Origin: an uncultured Rhizobiaceae bacterium
GTDB taxonomy: Bacteria; Pseudomonadota; Alphaproteobacteria; Rhizobiales; Rhizobiaceae
Assembly: GCA_947259295.1 (NCBI GenBank)
Contig: CAMYMG010000040.1
Location: 45,989 to 109,988, forward strand
Reading direction: 5' to 3'
Length of the DNA: 64,000 bases
The notes under the pieces were generated by a model, which saw only the letters and a program-made list of their open reading frames with translations, did no database searches and had not been told where the DNA came from. A program made the translations under genes and the position numbers. This document shows positions 29,624 to 39,067 of the stretch, piece after piece; within the stretch, counting starts at the first letter, position 1, and each line of letters starts with the position of its first letter.

Positions 29624-29635
29624 GGGGACAATTCG

Positions 29636-30940
29636 ATGAGTGGTGGACATTCGACCTATACCCCGAAGACCGGGATCGAGCGCTGGTTCGACGCACGCAT
29701 GCCGCTGCCGCGGCTCGTGCACGACTCCTTCGTTGCCTATCCGGTTCCGCGCAACCTGAACTACGCCTATGCCTTCGGCGGCATCCTGGCGATCATGCTG
29801 GTGTCGCAGATACTCACCGGCGTCGTGCTGGCGATGCACTACGCCGCCGACACGGCGCTGGCTTTCCAGTCCGTCGAAAAGATCATGCGCGACGTGAATT
29901 CGGGCTGGCTGTTGCGCTACCTGCATTCCAACGGCGCCTCGATGTTCTTCATCGCCGTCTATATTCACATCTTCCGCGGCCTCTACTACGGTTCCTACAA
30001 GGCGCCGCGCGAACTGCTCTGGATCCTCGGCTGCATCATCTACCTCCTGATGATGGCGACCGGCTTCATGGGCTACGTTCTACCTTGGGGCCAGATGAGC
30101 TTCTGGGGCGCCACTGTCATCACCGGCTTCTTCACAGCCATCCCGCTTGTCGGCGAGTGGATCCAGCAGCTGCTGCTCGGCGGCTTCGCGGTCGACAACC
30201 CGACGCTCAACCGCTTCTTTGCGCTGCATTACCTGCTGCCGTTCATGATCGCCGGCGTGGTGGTGCTGCATGTCTGGGCGTTGCACGTCGTCGGCCAGAC
30301 CAACCCGACCGGCATCGAGGTGAAGTCGAAGACGGACACGGTTGCCTTCACGCCCTACGCGACCATCAAGGACGCGTTCGCGATGGTGCTGTTCCTGCTG
30401 TTCTTCGCCTACTTCGTCTTCTACATCCCGAACTATCTCGGCCATCCCGACAACTACATCATCGCCGATCCGCTGAAGACGCCGGCCCACATCGTTCCCG
30501 AATGGTACTATCTGCCGTTCTACGCGATCCTGCGCGCCATCACCTTCAACATCGGGCCGATCGATTCAAAGCTCGGCGGCGTCATGGCCATGTTCGGCGC
30601 CATCGCGGTGTTGTTCTTCGTACCCTGGCTCGACACGTCCAAGGTGCGCTCGGCCGTCTACCGGCCCTGGTACAAGCTGTTCTTCTGGCTATTCGTCGCC
30701 AATGCCATCTTCCTTGGCTGGCTCGGATCGCGGCCCGCGGAGGGCGTGTACGTGATCCTGTCGCAGCTGGCGACGCTCTACTATTTCGGCTTCTTCATCG
30801 TCATCATGCCCCTGCTCGGGCTGATCGAGCCGACGCGCCGGCTGCCAAACTCGATCACCGAGGCTGTGCTTGGCAAAAACAGTGCGAGCGGCGCCGTCCA
30901 TCCGGCAGGCGCTGTCGCAGCGCCCGAGACCAAAGGCTGA
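29636..30940 (+). CDS. petB: Ubiquinol-cytochrome c reductase cytochrome b subunit
   Basis: 434 residues with eight or more membrane segments, the membrane core of complex III. Heme b His ligands are in helices B and D ([21 protein letters not shown] and [21 protein letters not shown]). The PEWY motif of the quinol oxidation site is in [32 protein letters not shown] is the cd-helix region. It lies between petA and petC. Soluble partners are the c-type cytochromes of the terminal oxidases. Confidence 0.98.
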   Translation: MSGGHSTYTPKTGIERWFDARMPLPRLVHDSFVAYPVPRNLNYAYAFGGILAIMLVSQILTGVVLAMHYAADTALAFQSVEKIMRDVNSGWLLRYLHSNGASMFFIAVYIHIFRGLYYGSYKAPRELLWILGCIIYLLMMATGFMGYVLPWGQMSFWGATVITGFFTAIPLVGEWIQQLLLGGFAVDNPTLNRFFALHYLLPFMIAGVVVLHVWALHVVGQTNPTGIEVKSKTDTVAFTPYATIKDAFAMVLFLLFFAYFVFYIPNYLGHPDNYIIADPLKTPAHIVPEWYYLPFYAILRAITFNIGPIDSKLGGVMAMFGAIAVLFFVPWLDTSKVRSAVYRPWYKLFFWLFVANAIFLGWLGSRPAEGVYVILSQLATLYYFGFFIVIMPLLGLIEPTRRLPNSITEAVLGKNSASGAVHPAGAVAAPETKG

Positions 30941-30971
30941 TCGGACGAGAATCTTGAGAGGAACATTTCGC

Positions 30972-31832
30972 ATGAACAGGATTCTCAGCGTTCTGGTGGC
31001 GGCAGGTCTCGCCGCCGCTGGCGCAGCAGGCGTTGCCCGGGCAGAGGAAGCCCACAACGCGGCCGAGCCGACGCACTTCCCGATCCACAAGCCCACCGAG
31101 GAAACCTGGAGCTTTGCCGGTCCCTTCGGAACCTACGACAAGGCGCAACTGCAGCGCGGCCTGAAGGTCTTCAAGGAAGTCTGCTCGGCCTGCCACTCGA
31201 TGAAACTCGTGTCGTTCCGCACGCTCGAGCATCTCGGCTATTCCGAGGCCCAGGTGAAGGCACTGGCGGCCGAGTACACGGTCACCGACGGTCCCAACAA
31301 TGATGGCGACATGTTCGATCGGCCGGGCATTCCGTCGGATCACTTCCCCGCTCCGTTCCCCAATGCGATCGCCGCCGCTGCCGCAAACAACGGCGCAGCG
31401 CCTCCGGACCTGTCGCTCATGGCAAAGGCGCGCGGCGTTGAGCGCGGCTTTCCGACCTTCATCTTCGACGTCTTCACGCAATATGCCGAGAACGGACCGG
31501 ACTATATCCACGCGTTGCTGACCGGTTATGGCGAGGAGCCGCCGGAGGGCATGCAGATCCCCGAGGGGACCTACTACAACCCGTATTTCATCGCCGGCAA
31601 GTCACTCGCCATGGCGCCGCCGCTTTCCGACGACCAGGTGACCTATGACGACGGCACGCCGCAGACCGTCGACCAGTATTCGCGCGACGTGGCAGCCTTC
31701 CTGATGTGGACCGCCGAGCCGCATCTCGAGGACCGCAAGAGGACCGGTTTCAGCGTCATGGTGTTCCTGCTGCTGTTTGCCGGCCTGGTCTACCTGACCA
31801 AGCGCAAGGTCTGGACCGACGTGGCGCACTAG
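30972..31832 (+). CDS. petC: Ubiquinol-cytochrome c reductase cytochrome c1 subunit
   Basis: 286 residues from the ATG at 30972 with AGAGG upstream; a longer frame starts inside petB and is spurious. A signal peptide ends at GVARA before EEAHN. The heme c site CSACHSMKL lies at about residue 71. A C-terminal membrane anchor (VMVFLLLFAGLVYLTKRKVW) keeps the cytochrome domain in the periplasm. A strong terminator closes the operon 24 bp after the stop. Confidence 0.97.
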   Translation: MNRILSVLVAAGLAAAGAAGVARAEEAHNAAEPTHFPIHKPTEETWSFAGPFGTYDKAQLQRGLKVFKEVCSACHSMKLVSFRTLEHLGYSEAQVKALAAEYTVTDGPNNDGDMFDRPGIPSDHFPAPFPNAIAAAAANNGAAPPDLSLMAKARGVERGFPTFIFDVFTQYAENGPDYIHALLTGYGEEPPEGMQIPEGTYYNPYFIAGKSLAMAPPLSDDQVTYDDGTPQTVDQYSRDVAAFLMWTAEPHLEDRKRTGFSVMVFLLLFAGLVYLTKRKVWTDVAH

Positions 31833-31855
31833 GACAAGCCATGGCTACAATTGAA

Positions 31856-31884
31856 AAAGGGCGCCGCGTGCGCCCTTTTCTTTT
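31856..31884 (+). terminator. Rho-independent terminator of petABC
   Basis: AAAGGGCGC (31856-31864), loop CGCGT, GCGCCCTTT (31870-31878), then TCTTTT. It starts 24 bp after the petC stop and 44 bp before apt. Confidence 0.9.
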
Positions 31885-31927
31885 GTGACGATCCCCGGCA
31901 GTAATGATGGGCAATGGGACGACAGGC

Positions 31928-32473
31928 ATGAAAACTTCCCTCGAAGAGACGCTTCTGTCTTCGATCCGCAATATCCCGGACTACCCGAAGCCCGGCATCA
32001 TGTTCCGCGATATCACCACGCTGCTCGGCAATGCCGCGGCATTTCGCCGGTCGATCGACGAACTGGTGCACCCCTATGCCGGATTGAAGGTCGACAAGAT
32101 CGCCGGCATCGAGGCCCGAGGGTTTATTCTGGGCGGCGCGATGGCGCATCAGCTCTCGGCGGGCTTCATTCCGATCCGCAAGAAGGGCAAGCTGCCGCAC
32201 GAAACCGTGCGCGTCGCCTACAGCCTCGAATACGGGCTGGATGAGATGGAAATGCACAAGGACGCCGTCAAGGAAGGCGAGAAGGTCATCCTGGTCGACG
32301 ACCTGATCGCCACGGGCGGCACGGCGGAGGGCGCGGTCAAGCTGTTGAGGCAGATGGGTGCCGACATCGTGGCTGCCTGCTTCGTCATCGACTTGCCGGA
32401 TCTCGGCGGCCGCGAGAAACTCGAGGCGCTGGGCGTCACCGTTCGAACCTTGGTCGGATTCGAAGGGCACTGA
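31928..32473 (+). CDS. apt: Adenine phosphoribosyltransferase
   Basis: 181 residues from the ATG at 31928, the length usual for the family; an ATG at 31904 would add 8 residues. It salvages adenine to AMP with PRPP in the cytoplasm. [18 protein letters not shown] and the PRPP loop [17 protein letters not shown] are diagnostic, and EARGFILGG is also typical. It lies after the petC terminator, so it has its own promoter or uses readthrough. Its stop falls in a hairpin shared with the convergent MaoC-like gene. Confidence 0.95.
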   Translation: MKTSLEETLLSSIRNIPDYPKPGIMFRDITTLLGNAAAFRRSIDELVHPYAGLKVDKIAGIEARGFILGGAMAHQLSAGFIPIRKKGKLPHETVRVAYSLEYGLDEMEMHKDAVKEGEKVILVDDLIATGGTAEGAVKLLRQMGADIVAACFVIDLPDLGGREKLEALGVTVRTLVGFEGH

Positions 32474-32486
32474 GCCGAAGGCTCAG
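32470..32486. terminator. Short hairpin between apt and the MaoC-like genes
   Basis: CTGAGCC, loop GAA, GGCTCAG: a 7-bp perfect stem overlapping the stops of both convergent genes. No T-run, so only a possible bidirectional terminator. Confidence 0.4.
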
Positions 32487-32953
32487 CCCATGTCGACCAG
32501 AACTCCGCTGTCGAATTCCATGACCTTGTCGTTGCCGGAATCGAAGGCCTCGCCCCGCACGGTCAGGATGCGCCAGCCCGGTCGGCTCGCCAGCGCGCGG
32601 TGGTTGAGCACCGTCCGGGTGAAGCGGATCGTCTCGCCTGCATAGACTGGCTTCAGCCATTTGAGGTTTCGGAAGCCCGGGGAGGGGCCGAAGACGGGGC
32701 GTGGGCCGGGACCCTGCCAGTCCATGTCGGAAGCGGTCATGCCGGCATCCACGCTCAGCCTCATCCACACGGCCGCCGTATGCCAGCCGGACGCGCACAG
32801 TTTCTTGAAGACGCTGCCCGCGGCGGCCGCCTCGTCGGTGTGAAACGGCTGAGGATCGTACTTCCGGGCATATGCCTTGATCGCCTCCGGCTCGAAGCGG
32901 TGCGAGCCGAGGTCGCGGACGATACCGGTGCCGAAGAAATCGTCGAGTGTCAT
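32483..32953 (-). CDS. MaoC-like hot-dog fold hydratase, second of a pair
   Basis: 156 residues from the ATG at 32953, which overlaps the previous stop as ATGA. The hydratase motif region reads YDPQPFHTDEAAAAGSVFKKLCASGWHTAAVWMR, with the Asp and His expected of R-hydratase-like enzymes (D-P-Q-P-x-H). LKWLKPVYAGETI is also typical of MaoC proteins. The pair probably forms a heterodimer or tandem hot-dog acting on an enoyl-CoA. No thioester pathway genes are nearby, so the substrate is unknown. Confidence 0.85.
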   Translation of the reverse strand: MTLDDFFGTGIVRDLGSHRFEPEAIKAYARKYDPQPFHTDEAAAAGSVFKKLCASGWHTAAVWMRLSVDAGMTASDMDWQGPGPRPVFGPSPGFRNLKWLKPVYAGETIRFTRTVLNHRALASRPGWRILTVRGEAFDSGNDKVMEFDSGVLVDMG

Positions 32954-33417
32954 GCGCTGGGCGCTCCCTCGCGCTTCAGGAACATGATCGTGTTCTCGAG
33001 TTCGAGCACACTGACGCCATCCTGATTGTGCATCTCGGAATGGATCGTCACGAGGCCGAGCGACGGGCGCGACTTCGAAACGCGGGTACCCAGCACCTTG
33101 ACCGTCGCGGTCAGCGTGTCGCCGGCCAGAACCGGCTTCTTCCACTTGACGTAGTCGATGCCCGGCGACCCCTGGGACGTCGAGTCGAGAAGGATTCCGT
33201 CGCAGAGCAGGCGCATGAACATGGCGCAGGTGTGCCAACCGGAAGCCGACAATCCGCCAAGGATGCTTGCCGTTCCGGCAGCTTCATCGAGATGCATCGG
33301 CTGGGGGTCAAACTCTTTGGCGAATTCGACAATCTCCTCGGCAGTGGCTCGCTTCGAGCCGAGGTCGATGACGCTGCCCTCGACAAAATCCTCGAAGGCC
33401 CATTTCTTTCCGGTCAT
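32950..33417 (-). CDS. MaoC-like hot-dog fold hydratase, first of a pair
   Basis: 155 residues. The hydratase motif is intact: FDPQPMHLDEAAGTASILGGLSASGWHTCAMFMRL. VKWKKPVLAGDTLTATVKVLGTR is the usual MaoC strand. It overlaps the next gene by 4 bp, so both are produced in equal amounts. MaoC-like pairs of this kind are common in rhizobia and hydrate enoyl-CoA esters. Sequence similarity between the two halves is clear but moderate, indicating an old duplication. Confidence 0.85.
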   Translation of the reverse strand: MTGKKWAFEDFVEGSVIDLGSKRATAEEIVEFAKEFDPQPMHLDEAAGTASILGGLSASGWHTCAMFMRLLCDGILLDSTSQGSPGIDYVKWKKPVLAGDTLTATVKVLGTRVSKSRPSLGLVTIHSEMHNQDGVSVLELENTIMFLKREGAPSA

Positions 33418-33483
33418 GACGGGTCCTGTTCAAGCTTGAACCTTATGATGACGGGATAAGGGCCGGCGGGCAAGCGCCGCCTC

Positions 33484-34458
33484 TCAGAGCCATCCCTTGC
33501 GGCGAAAGAACCAGAATGGAAGCACGGCGGAGATGACCATCATCATCAGCGCAAACGGGTAGCCGAAAAACCATTGCAGTTCCGGCATGAGCGCGAAATT
33601 CATGCCATAGACCGACGCAACCAGCGTTGGCGGCAGGAACACGACGGCGGCGACCGAGACGATCTTGATGATGGCGTTCTGCTCGATGTTGATCATGCCG
33701 AGCGTGGCGTCGAGCAGGAAGTTGATCTTCTGGGTCTGGAAGGAGGCGTGGTCGCTGAGCGACAGGATATCGCGCGACAAGGTCTTGATGCGCGAGCGCA
33801 GATCCTTGGAGATCTTGTGCTGGATCGTAGCATTGGCGAGGAAGCCGGACAGGCGCTGAAGCGTCAGAAGGCTGTCCTGGATCTTGGACACCAGATCCTC
33901 CTTGCGGCCGATGCGCCGCAAGACGAGTTGGAAATCGCGGTCCCGCTTGGAGGCCTTCTTCTCGGAGGGGTGGAATATGTCATGCGAGATGGTGACGACT
34001 TCGCCGCTGGCCCGCTCGAGCACGTCGGCCAGCCGGTCCACGATCGCCTCGAGCAGACCGATCAGGACGGTCTCGCCGTTGCTGCAGCCCGTATCCGCCT
34101 TTTCGGCGCGCAGCGGAAAGGTCTGGAAGGCCCGCGGTTCGTGGTAGCGCACGGTGGCCAGGCGGGTACCTGCGAGAACGAAGGTTACCGGCGACATCTT
34201 GGGACGGTCGCCATCGGCGTGAGCCGGCAGCGTGGCGGTCATGATATAGGCGCCGTTTTCGGTGTAGAGCCGCGAAGAGATTTCGATCTCCTCCATTGCC
34301 TCAAGCGAGGGGATCGTGACTCCGATCCACTCCGCGACGGCTGTCTCCTCCTCCTTTGTCGGCGAGAACAGGTCTGCCCAGACAACGCGTTCCTGATTGG
34401 CGGCAAAGCCATCCACGGCGCGGAGCCGGTCGTTCTCGGCGACGAATGCCTTGATCAT
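33484..34458 (-). CDS. corA: CorA-family magnesium transporter
   Basis: 324 residues from the ATG at 34458, with GGGGGAG at good distance; a further start at 34488 adds ten atypical residues. A large N-terminal cytoplasmic domain leads to a long helix and two C-terminal membrane segments. The pore signature YGMNF is present just after the first segment (VFLPPTLVASVYGMNF), followed by an acidic-poor MPELQWFFGYPFA loop. It carries Mg2+, Co2+ or Ni2+ through a homopentamer in the inner membrane. It is not clearly linked to its neighbours. Confidence 0.93.
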   Translation of the reverse strand: MIKAFVAENDRLRAVDGFAANQERVVWADLFSPTKEEETAVAEWIGVTIPSLEAMEEIEISSRLYTENGAYIMTATLPAHADGDRPKMSPVTFVLAGTRLATVRYHEPRAFQTFPLRAEKADTGCSNGETVLIGLLEAIVDRLADVLERASGEVVTISHDIFHPSEKKASKRDRDFQLVLRRIGRKEDLVSKIQDSLLTLQRLSGFLANATIQHKISKDLRSRIKTLSRDILSLSDHASFQTQKINFLLDATLGMINIEQNAIIKIVSVAAVVFLPPTLVASVYGMNFALMPELQWFFGYPFALMMMVISAVLPFWFFRRKGWL

Positions 34459-34579
34459 CGCCGGATTCTCCCCCTGCTTGCCTGGCAAACCTTTCGGCGG
34501 GCCAGGACCTGAAACGCTGTCGGCCCGATGCCGCGATTAGACCCGGGCCGGACCGGGGTCAAGGCGGCAGCGATGATGC

Positions 34580-35683
34580 CTAGGTATTGAACCTGAAAAG
34601 CAGGACGTCACCATCCTGCACGACATATTCCTTGCCCTCGTCGCGTGCCTTGCCGGCTTCCTTGGCAGGCACTTCGCCGCCGAGCGTCACAAAATCATTG
34701 TAGGCGATCGTCTGGGCGCGGATGAAGCCTCGCTCGAAGTCGGTGTGGATGACGCCGGCGGCTTGTGGCGCCTTGGTTCCCTTCTCGACCGTCCAGGCCC
34801 GGGTCTCCTTCGGTCCCACGGTGAAATAGGTAATCAGGTGGAGCAACTCGTAGCCGGCACGGATCAGCTTATCGAGACCGGGCTCCTCCAGTCCGAGATC
34901 GGCGAGGAACTCGGCAGCCTCCTCGTCGGGAAGCTGCGCCACCTCGGCCTCGATCGCGGCGGAGATCACGACGGTGCGCGCGCCCTGGGCGGCAGCCATC
35001 TTCTCGACGGCCTGCGTGTGCTCGTTACCGCTGGCCGCGTCGGCTTCGGAAACGTTGCAGACATAAAGCACGGGATGGGATGTCAGCAGGTTGAGGCCAT
35101 GCAGGATTGCCAGGTCTTCGGCCGCAATTCCGTCGAGAAGCAGGCGGGCCGGCTTGCCGTCCTGCAGCAGTGCCAGCGCCTGCTCCATCATCGGAAGAAC
35201 GGTCAACGCCTCCTTGTCCTTGCTCGCGGCGCGCTTGCGGAACTGGGCGACGCGGCGCTCCAGGCTGTCGAGGTCGGCGAGCATCAGCTCGGTCTCGACC
35301 GTCTCGGCATCGGCGACCGGATCGATGCGGCCTTCGACATGGGTGATGTCGTCGTCTTCGAAGCAGCGCAGCACATGGACGATGGCGTCGACCTCGCGGA
35401 TGTTTGCCAAGAACTGGTTTCCGAGACCCTCGCCTTTCGAGGCGCCTCGCACGAGGCCGGCAATGTCGACGAAGGAGATGCGTGTCGGGATGATCTCCTT
35501 GGATTTTCCGGCCGCGGCGAGCTTCTTCAGCCGCGGATCAGGAACCGCGACCTCGCCGGTGTTGGGTTCGATGGTGCAGAAAGGGTAATTGGCCGCCTGC
35601 GCCGCCGCCGTCCTGGTGAGTGCATTAAAGAGCGTCGATTTGCCGACATTGGGCAGGCCGACGATACCGCATTTGAAACCCAT
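34580..35683 (-). CDS. ychF: Redox-regulated ATPase YchF (OBG-type)
   Basis: 367 residues, the normal length. G1 is GLPNVGKST, G3 is DIAGLVRGAS and the G4 position is degenerate as in YchF (YVCNVSEADA), consistent with ATP preference. The C-terminal TGS domain ends DGDVLLFRFNT. YchF associates with ribosomes and stress responses. It is downstream of pth and rplY on the same strand, a typical rhizobial order that links it to translation. Confidence 0.96.
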   Translation of the reverse strand: MGFKCGIVGLPNVGKSTLFNALTRTAAAQAANYPFCTIEPNTGEVAVPDPRLKKLAAAGKSKEIIPTRISFVDIAGLVRGASKGEGLGNQFLANIREVDAIVHVLRCFEDDDITHVEGRIDPVADAETVETELMLADLDSLERRVAQFRKRAASKDKEALTVLPMMEQALALLQDGKPARLLLDGIAAEDLAILHGLNLLTSHPVLYVCNVSEADAASGNEHTQAVEKMAAAQGARTVVISAAIEAEVAQLPDEEAAEFLADLGLEEPGLDKLIRAGYELLHLITYFTVGPKETRAWTVEKGTKAPQAAGVIHTDFERGFIRAQTIAYNDFVTLGGEVPAKEAGKARDEGKEYVVQDGDVLLFRFNT

Positions 35684-35798
35684 GGTGCTAAAGGTCCTGT
35701 CCTGAAATCCGTGATTGACCCGGGCTATGGGCGATCGGATCGCCGATCGTCAAGCCTTGGCCGGTTGAGGTGGCAAATCCGACTGTCGGGCAGTCGAG

Positions 35799-36506
35799 TT
35801 AGTCCTTGCCGAACATCTTCTTCAACAGCGCAGCCATCGGGCCGCCTTCGGGAAGCTGCGCGGCCGGTGCCTTCTGGCGCGCCTGCCTGATATGGCTCTG
35901 CTGCTTCCTGGCAGGCTTGGCCTTTTCAGGCTCGTCACTACCTTGAACGGCGAGTGTGAGTTTGTTCATGAATCCGGACTCGTCGTTCTTGACGATTAGG
36001 GCCGCGTTGTCGCCGATACTGTCGAGCAGGGGATCCAGCCATTCCATGTCGGACTTGGCGAAATCGCCGAGTACGTGGTGCTGGACCATTTCCTTGACGC
36101 CTGGATGCCCGACGCCGATGCGCACGCGCCGATAGTCCCGGCCGACATGGCCGTCGATCGAGCGGATGCCGTTGTGGCCGCCCGCTCCGCCGCCGGTCTT
36201 GATGCGGACCTTGCCCTCGGCAAGGTCTATCTCGTCATAGAATACGGTCAGGTCGGCGGGCTGCAGCTTGTAGAAGCGCAGCGCCTGGCCAACCGCCTGG
36301 CCGGAATTGTTCATGAAGGTCTGCGGCTTGATCAGGACGATCTTCTCGCCGTCGATCGTGCCTTCGGAAACGAGGCCCTGGAACTTCTTCGACCAGGGCG
36401 AAAAGGAATGGCGGCGGGCAATTGCGTCCGCCGCCATGAAGCCGACATTGTGCCGGTTGTTGGCGTATTTCGTGCCTGGATTGCCGAGACCTGCAAACAG
36501 CAGCAT
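35799..36506 (-). CDS. pth: Peptidyl-tRNA hydrolase
   Basis: 235 residues. The N-terminus [28 protein letters not shown] contains Asn10 and His20, the catalytic pair of Pth. The C-terminal ~45 residues (from about [19 protein letters not shown]) form a basic Ala/Lys-rich tail ending in [12 protein letters not shown], typical of rhizobial Pth and absent in E. coli. It releases peptidyl-tRNA to recycle tRNA. It lies 30 bp after rplY, so both are co-expressed. Confidence 0.96.
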   Translation of the reverse strand: MLLFAGLGNPGTKYANNRHNVGFMAADAIARRHSFSPWSKKFQGLVSEGTIDGEKIVLIKPQTFMNNSGQAVGQALRFYKLQPADLTVFYDEIDLAEGKVRIKTGGGAGGHNGIRSIDGHVGRDYRRVRIGVGHPGVKEMVQHHVLGDFAKSDMEWLDPLLDSIGDNAALIVKNDESGFMNKLTLAVQGSDEPEKAKPARKQQSHIRQARQKAPAAQLPEGGPMAALLKKMFGKD

Positions 36507-36536
36507 CGTGACGGTCCTCCCGGCGCGAAGCGAAGA

Positions 36537-37190
36537 CTACTCTTCGGTTTCTTCTTCCTCGTCGCCGCCCTCTTCGACTTCGGCAGCGTCTTCGGCTGCC
36601 TCATCGGCTTCGGACTTCATCGCCGACGAACCGGCGACGGTGGCGATGGTGAAGTCGCGATCGGAGATCACCGGCTTGACGCCCTCCGGCAGCGTGACCG
36701 CCGAGATGTGGATCGAGTCGCCGATCTCGGTACCTTCCAGATCAACCGTGATGTATTCCGGGATCGCGTTCGCCGGGCAGTGGAACTCGACCTCGTGACG
36801 CACGATGTTGAGCACGCCGCCGCGCTTCAGGCCCGGTGACTTCTCTTCGTTGATGAAGTGGACCGGCACGTTGACGTTGACCTCGGTGTCCTTGCCGATG
36901 CGCAGGAAATCCACATGCATGGGGAAGTCGCGCACCGGGTCGAGCTGGTAGTCCTTCGGCAGGACCTGGACCTTCTTGCCGCCGACGTCGATCGTCGCGA
37001 CAGTGGTCAGGAAGCCGCCACCGTGGATCTTGTAGTAGATTTCCTTGTAGGACAGCGCAATTGCCAGGGGAGGCTGCTTGTCGCCGTAGATAACTGCAGG
37101 CACTTTGCCGTTGCGGCGAACTTCACGGGCGGACCCCTTACCGACCTGTTCGCGTGCTTCGGCCTTGAGCTCGTAACTAGCGTTGCTCAT
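36537..37190 (-). CDS. rplY: Large ribosomal subunit protein bL25, long Ctc/TL5 form
   Basis: 217 residues: the N-terminal 5S rRNA-binding domain ([30 protein letters not shown]) plus the second CTC domain ([37 protein letters not shown]). An acidic C-terminal tail ([21 protein letters not shown]) is common in alphaproteobacteria. It binds 5S rRNA in the large subunit. It is the first gene of rplY-pth, followed by ychF. In related genomes it is usually next to prs; here a paoABC cluster lies between them. Confidence 0.96.
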   Translation of the reverse strand: MSNASYELKAEAREQVGKGSAREVRRNGKVPAVIYGDKQPPLAIALSYKEIYYKIHGGGFLTTVATIDVGGKKVQVLPKDYQLDPVRDFPMHVDFLRIGKDTEVNVNVPVHFINEEKSPGLKRGGVLNIVRHEVEFHCPANAIPEYITVDLEGTEIGDSIHISAVTLPEGVKPVISDRDFTIATVAGSSAMKSEADEAAEDAAEVEEGGDEEEETEE

Positions 37191-37580
37191 GGCATTTCCT
37201 TTTCGTTTTCAACTGGAGCGCTCGCGGAAAGCCAGAGCCGTCCGTAAACGTCGAAAGCCGCCGGATAGGGCGGCTCTCCGCCGCGTTGCCTCCAAGGGTG
37301 TCTACGCGGGTGGCGGTGCTATAGCGGAAGGTCCCGGCAAGTGCAAGAAGCCGCGCCTCCATGGGACACATGCACTCCGTTGTGAGCGCCGAGGCGAAGC
37401 GAAGCGCACCGGCCTGTCCATGCGGAAGCAGCATTGGCCGGAACCGGTTCGTTCCACGGGTGTTTATGCCCTGAACAAACGCACAGCGTGGGCATCTTCC
37501 AAGCGACGGTCCAACAACCCTCGCTGGCTTCAACTGATGCGCTCCTGTCTGCGACAGCAACGCACAAGGTTACCCTTCCG
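37191..37580. other. Intergenic region between rplY and paoA
   Basis: 390 bp. Next to rplY a 7-bp stem (37256-37275) could be a leader structure or an old terminator. The middle part has no recognised gene; several open frames are inconsistent with codon use. An ACAAGG precedes the ATG of paoA by about 12 nt, a weak ribosome binding site. Confidence 0.4.
37251..37275 (-). terminator. Hairpin upstream of rplY
   Basis: AGCCGCC (37256-37262), loop, GGCGGCT (37269-37275); on the minus strand it is followed by TTTCGACGTTT. It lies 66 nt before the rplY start. It could be the terminator of a transcript that once came from prs, or a leader structure of rplY. I cannot decide. Confidence 0.4.
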
Positions 37581-38081
37581 ATGTATCCAGTTTCCCTCGA
37601 CGTCAATGGCAAAACCGTTTCGGCCGAAGTCGACGCGCGCACGAGTCTACTCGATCTGCTCCGCGAAACGCTCGGAATGCCCGGTTCGAAAAAGGGCTGC
37701 GATCATGGCCAGTGCGGCGCCTGCACGGTGATCGTCAACGGAGTGCGCATAAACTCCTGCCTCTCGCTGGCCGTCAGCCACGACGGTGATGCGGTGACGA
37801 CGGTGGAAGGGCTCGCGGATGGTGAAAGCCTCAGCCCGCTGCAAAAGGCCTTTGTAAGCCACGACGCATTCCAGTGCGGCTATTGCACGCCCGGCCAGCT
37901 GTGCTCCGCAACAGCTCTGCTCGACGAGATCAAACGCGGCGAGCCCAGTGTCGTGACTGACGGAAAGGTGACGCTCAACGAGGAGGAAATCCGCGAGCGC
38001 ATGAGCGGCAACCTTTGCCGCTGCGGTGCCTACAACAACATTGTCGACGCCATTCTTTCGGTCGCCGGAGAGCCAGCATGA
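37581..38081 (+). CDS. paoA: Aldehyde oxidoreductase iron-sulfur subunit (PaoA-like)
   Basis: 166 residues. The plant-type [2Fe-2S] site is CDHGQCGAC with a later Cys (INSC), and the second cluster uses CGYCTPGQLC and CRCGAY. In E. coli PaoA is exported by a twin-arginine signal; here the protein starts MYPVSLDVNGK and no such signal is present even in the longer open frame, so a cytoplasmic enzyme is expected. It overlaps paoB by 4 bp, so the three subunits are co-translated. Electrons pass from the molybdenum site through these clusters to FAD in PaoB. Confidence 0.9.
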   Translation: MYPVSLDVNGKTVSAEVDARTSLLDLLRETLGMPGSKKGCDHGQCGACTVIVNGVRINSCLSLAVSHDGDAVTTVEGLADGESLSPLQKAFVSHDAFQCGYCTPGQLCSATALLDEIKRGEPSVVTDGKVTLNEEEIRERMSGNLCRCGAYNNIVDAILSVAGEPA

Positions 38082-39067
38082 AGCCTTTCGATTATGTACG
38101 CGCCGGCTCGGCGCAGGAGGCGGTCCGCGCGGGAGCCGAAGGCCGCTTCCTCGGCGGCGGCACCAATCTCGTCGACCTGATGAAGCTCGAAATCGAGCGG
38201 CCGGACAAGCTCGTCGACGTGTCCCGGCTGGCGACGGAGGAGATCGAAGACGGTGACGACGGTCTGCTGGTCGGTGCGGGCGTCAGCAACTCCGCGCTCG
38301 CCGGCCATCCGCTGGTGCGTGAACGCTACCCGCTGCTCTCGACGGCTCTACTGTCGGGCGCCACGCAGCAACTGCGCAACAAGGCAACGGTCGGCGGGAA
38401 TTTCCTGCAGCGCACGCGGTGCCAGTATTTTTACGATGTGTTCCGGGCCTGCAACAAGCGGGAGCCGGGTAGCGGCTGCGACGCGCTCGACGGTATCAAC
38501 AGGTTCCATGCCATCCTTGGGGCGAGCGAGCACTGCATCGCGGTCCACCCCTCCGACATGGCGGTGGCGATGGCAGCCCTCGACGCGACCGTCGAGACTC
38601 TGAAGCCGGACGGTTCGACCCGCAGCATCCCAGCACGTTCGCTGCACCGGCTGCCTGGTGACACGCCTCATATCGACCATGTCCTGGAGGCGGGCGAGCT
38701 TATTACGCATGTCGTGCTGCCGGCCTCGCCGCCAAAACGTCAGCTCTACCGCAAGGTACGGGACCGCTCTTCCTACGCCTTTGCCGTTGTGTCGATCGCG
38801 CTTGCGCTCGACCTGCAAGACGGGCGACTGGCCAATGTGAGCATTGCGCTTGGCGGGGTGGCGCACAAGCCATGGCGGGCAGAGCGTGCCGAAGGCATCC
38901 TTGAAGACTCCAGACCCGACGCCGAGCTCTTCGCCAATGCAGCCGATGCCGAACTCGCCCACGCCGTCGGTCACGGTCACAATGACTTCAAGATCGACCT
39001 GTCGAGGCGCCTGATCGTGGCAGCGTTGCGCGATCTTTCGGAAAGCAAGCGGGAGATCGCGGCATGA
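38078..39067 (+). CDS. paoB: Aldehyde oxidoreductase FAD subunit (PaoB-like)
   Basis: 329 residues from the ATG at 38078, overlapping the paoA stop. FAD-binding PCMH motifs FLGGGTNLVDLMK and ATVGGNFLQR are clear. Cys115, Cys125 and Cys134 lie in the insert RTRCQYFYDVFRACNKREPGSGC. This insert is typical of PaoB and binds an additional [4Fe-4S] cluster; it is absent from ordinary xanthine dehydrogenase FAD subunits. KVRDRSSYAFAVVSIA and ALGGVAHKPWR strengthen the match. It transfers electrons from PaoA to the final acceptor. Confidence 0.9.
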   Translation: MKPFDYVRAGSAQEAVRAGAEGRFLGGGTNLVDLMKLEIERPDKLVDVSRLATEEIEDGDDGLLVGAGVSNSALAGHPLVRERYPLLSTALLSGATQQLRNKATVGGNFLQRTRCQYFYDVFRACNKREPGSGCDALDGINRFHAILGASEHCIAVHPSDMAVAMAALDATVETLKPDGSTRSIPARSLHRLPGDTPHIDHVLEAGELITHVVLPASPPKRQLYRKVRDRSSYAFAVVSIALALDLQDGRLANVSIALGGVAHKPWRAERAEGILEDSRPDAELFANAADAELAHAVGHGHNDFKIDLSRRLIVAALRDLSESKREIAA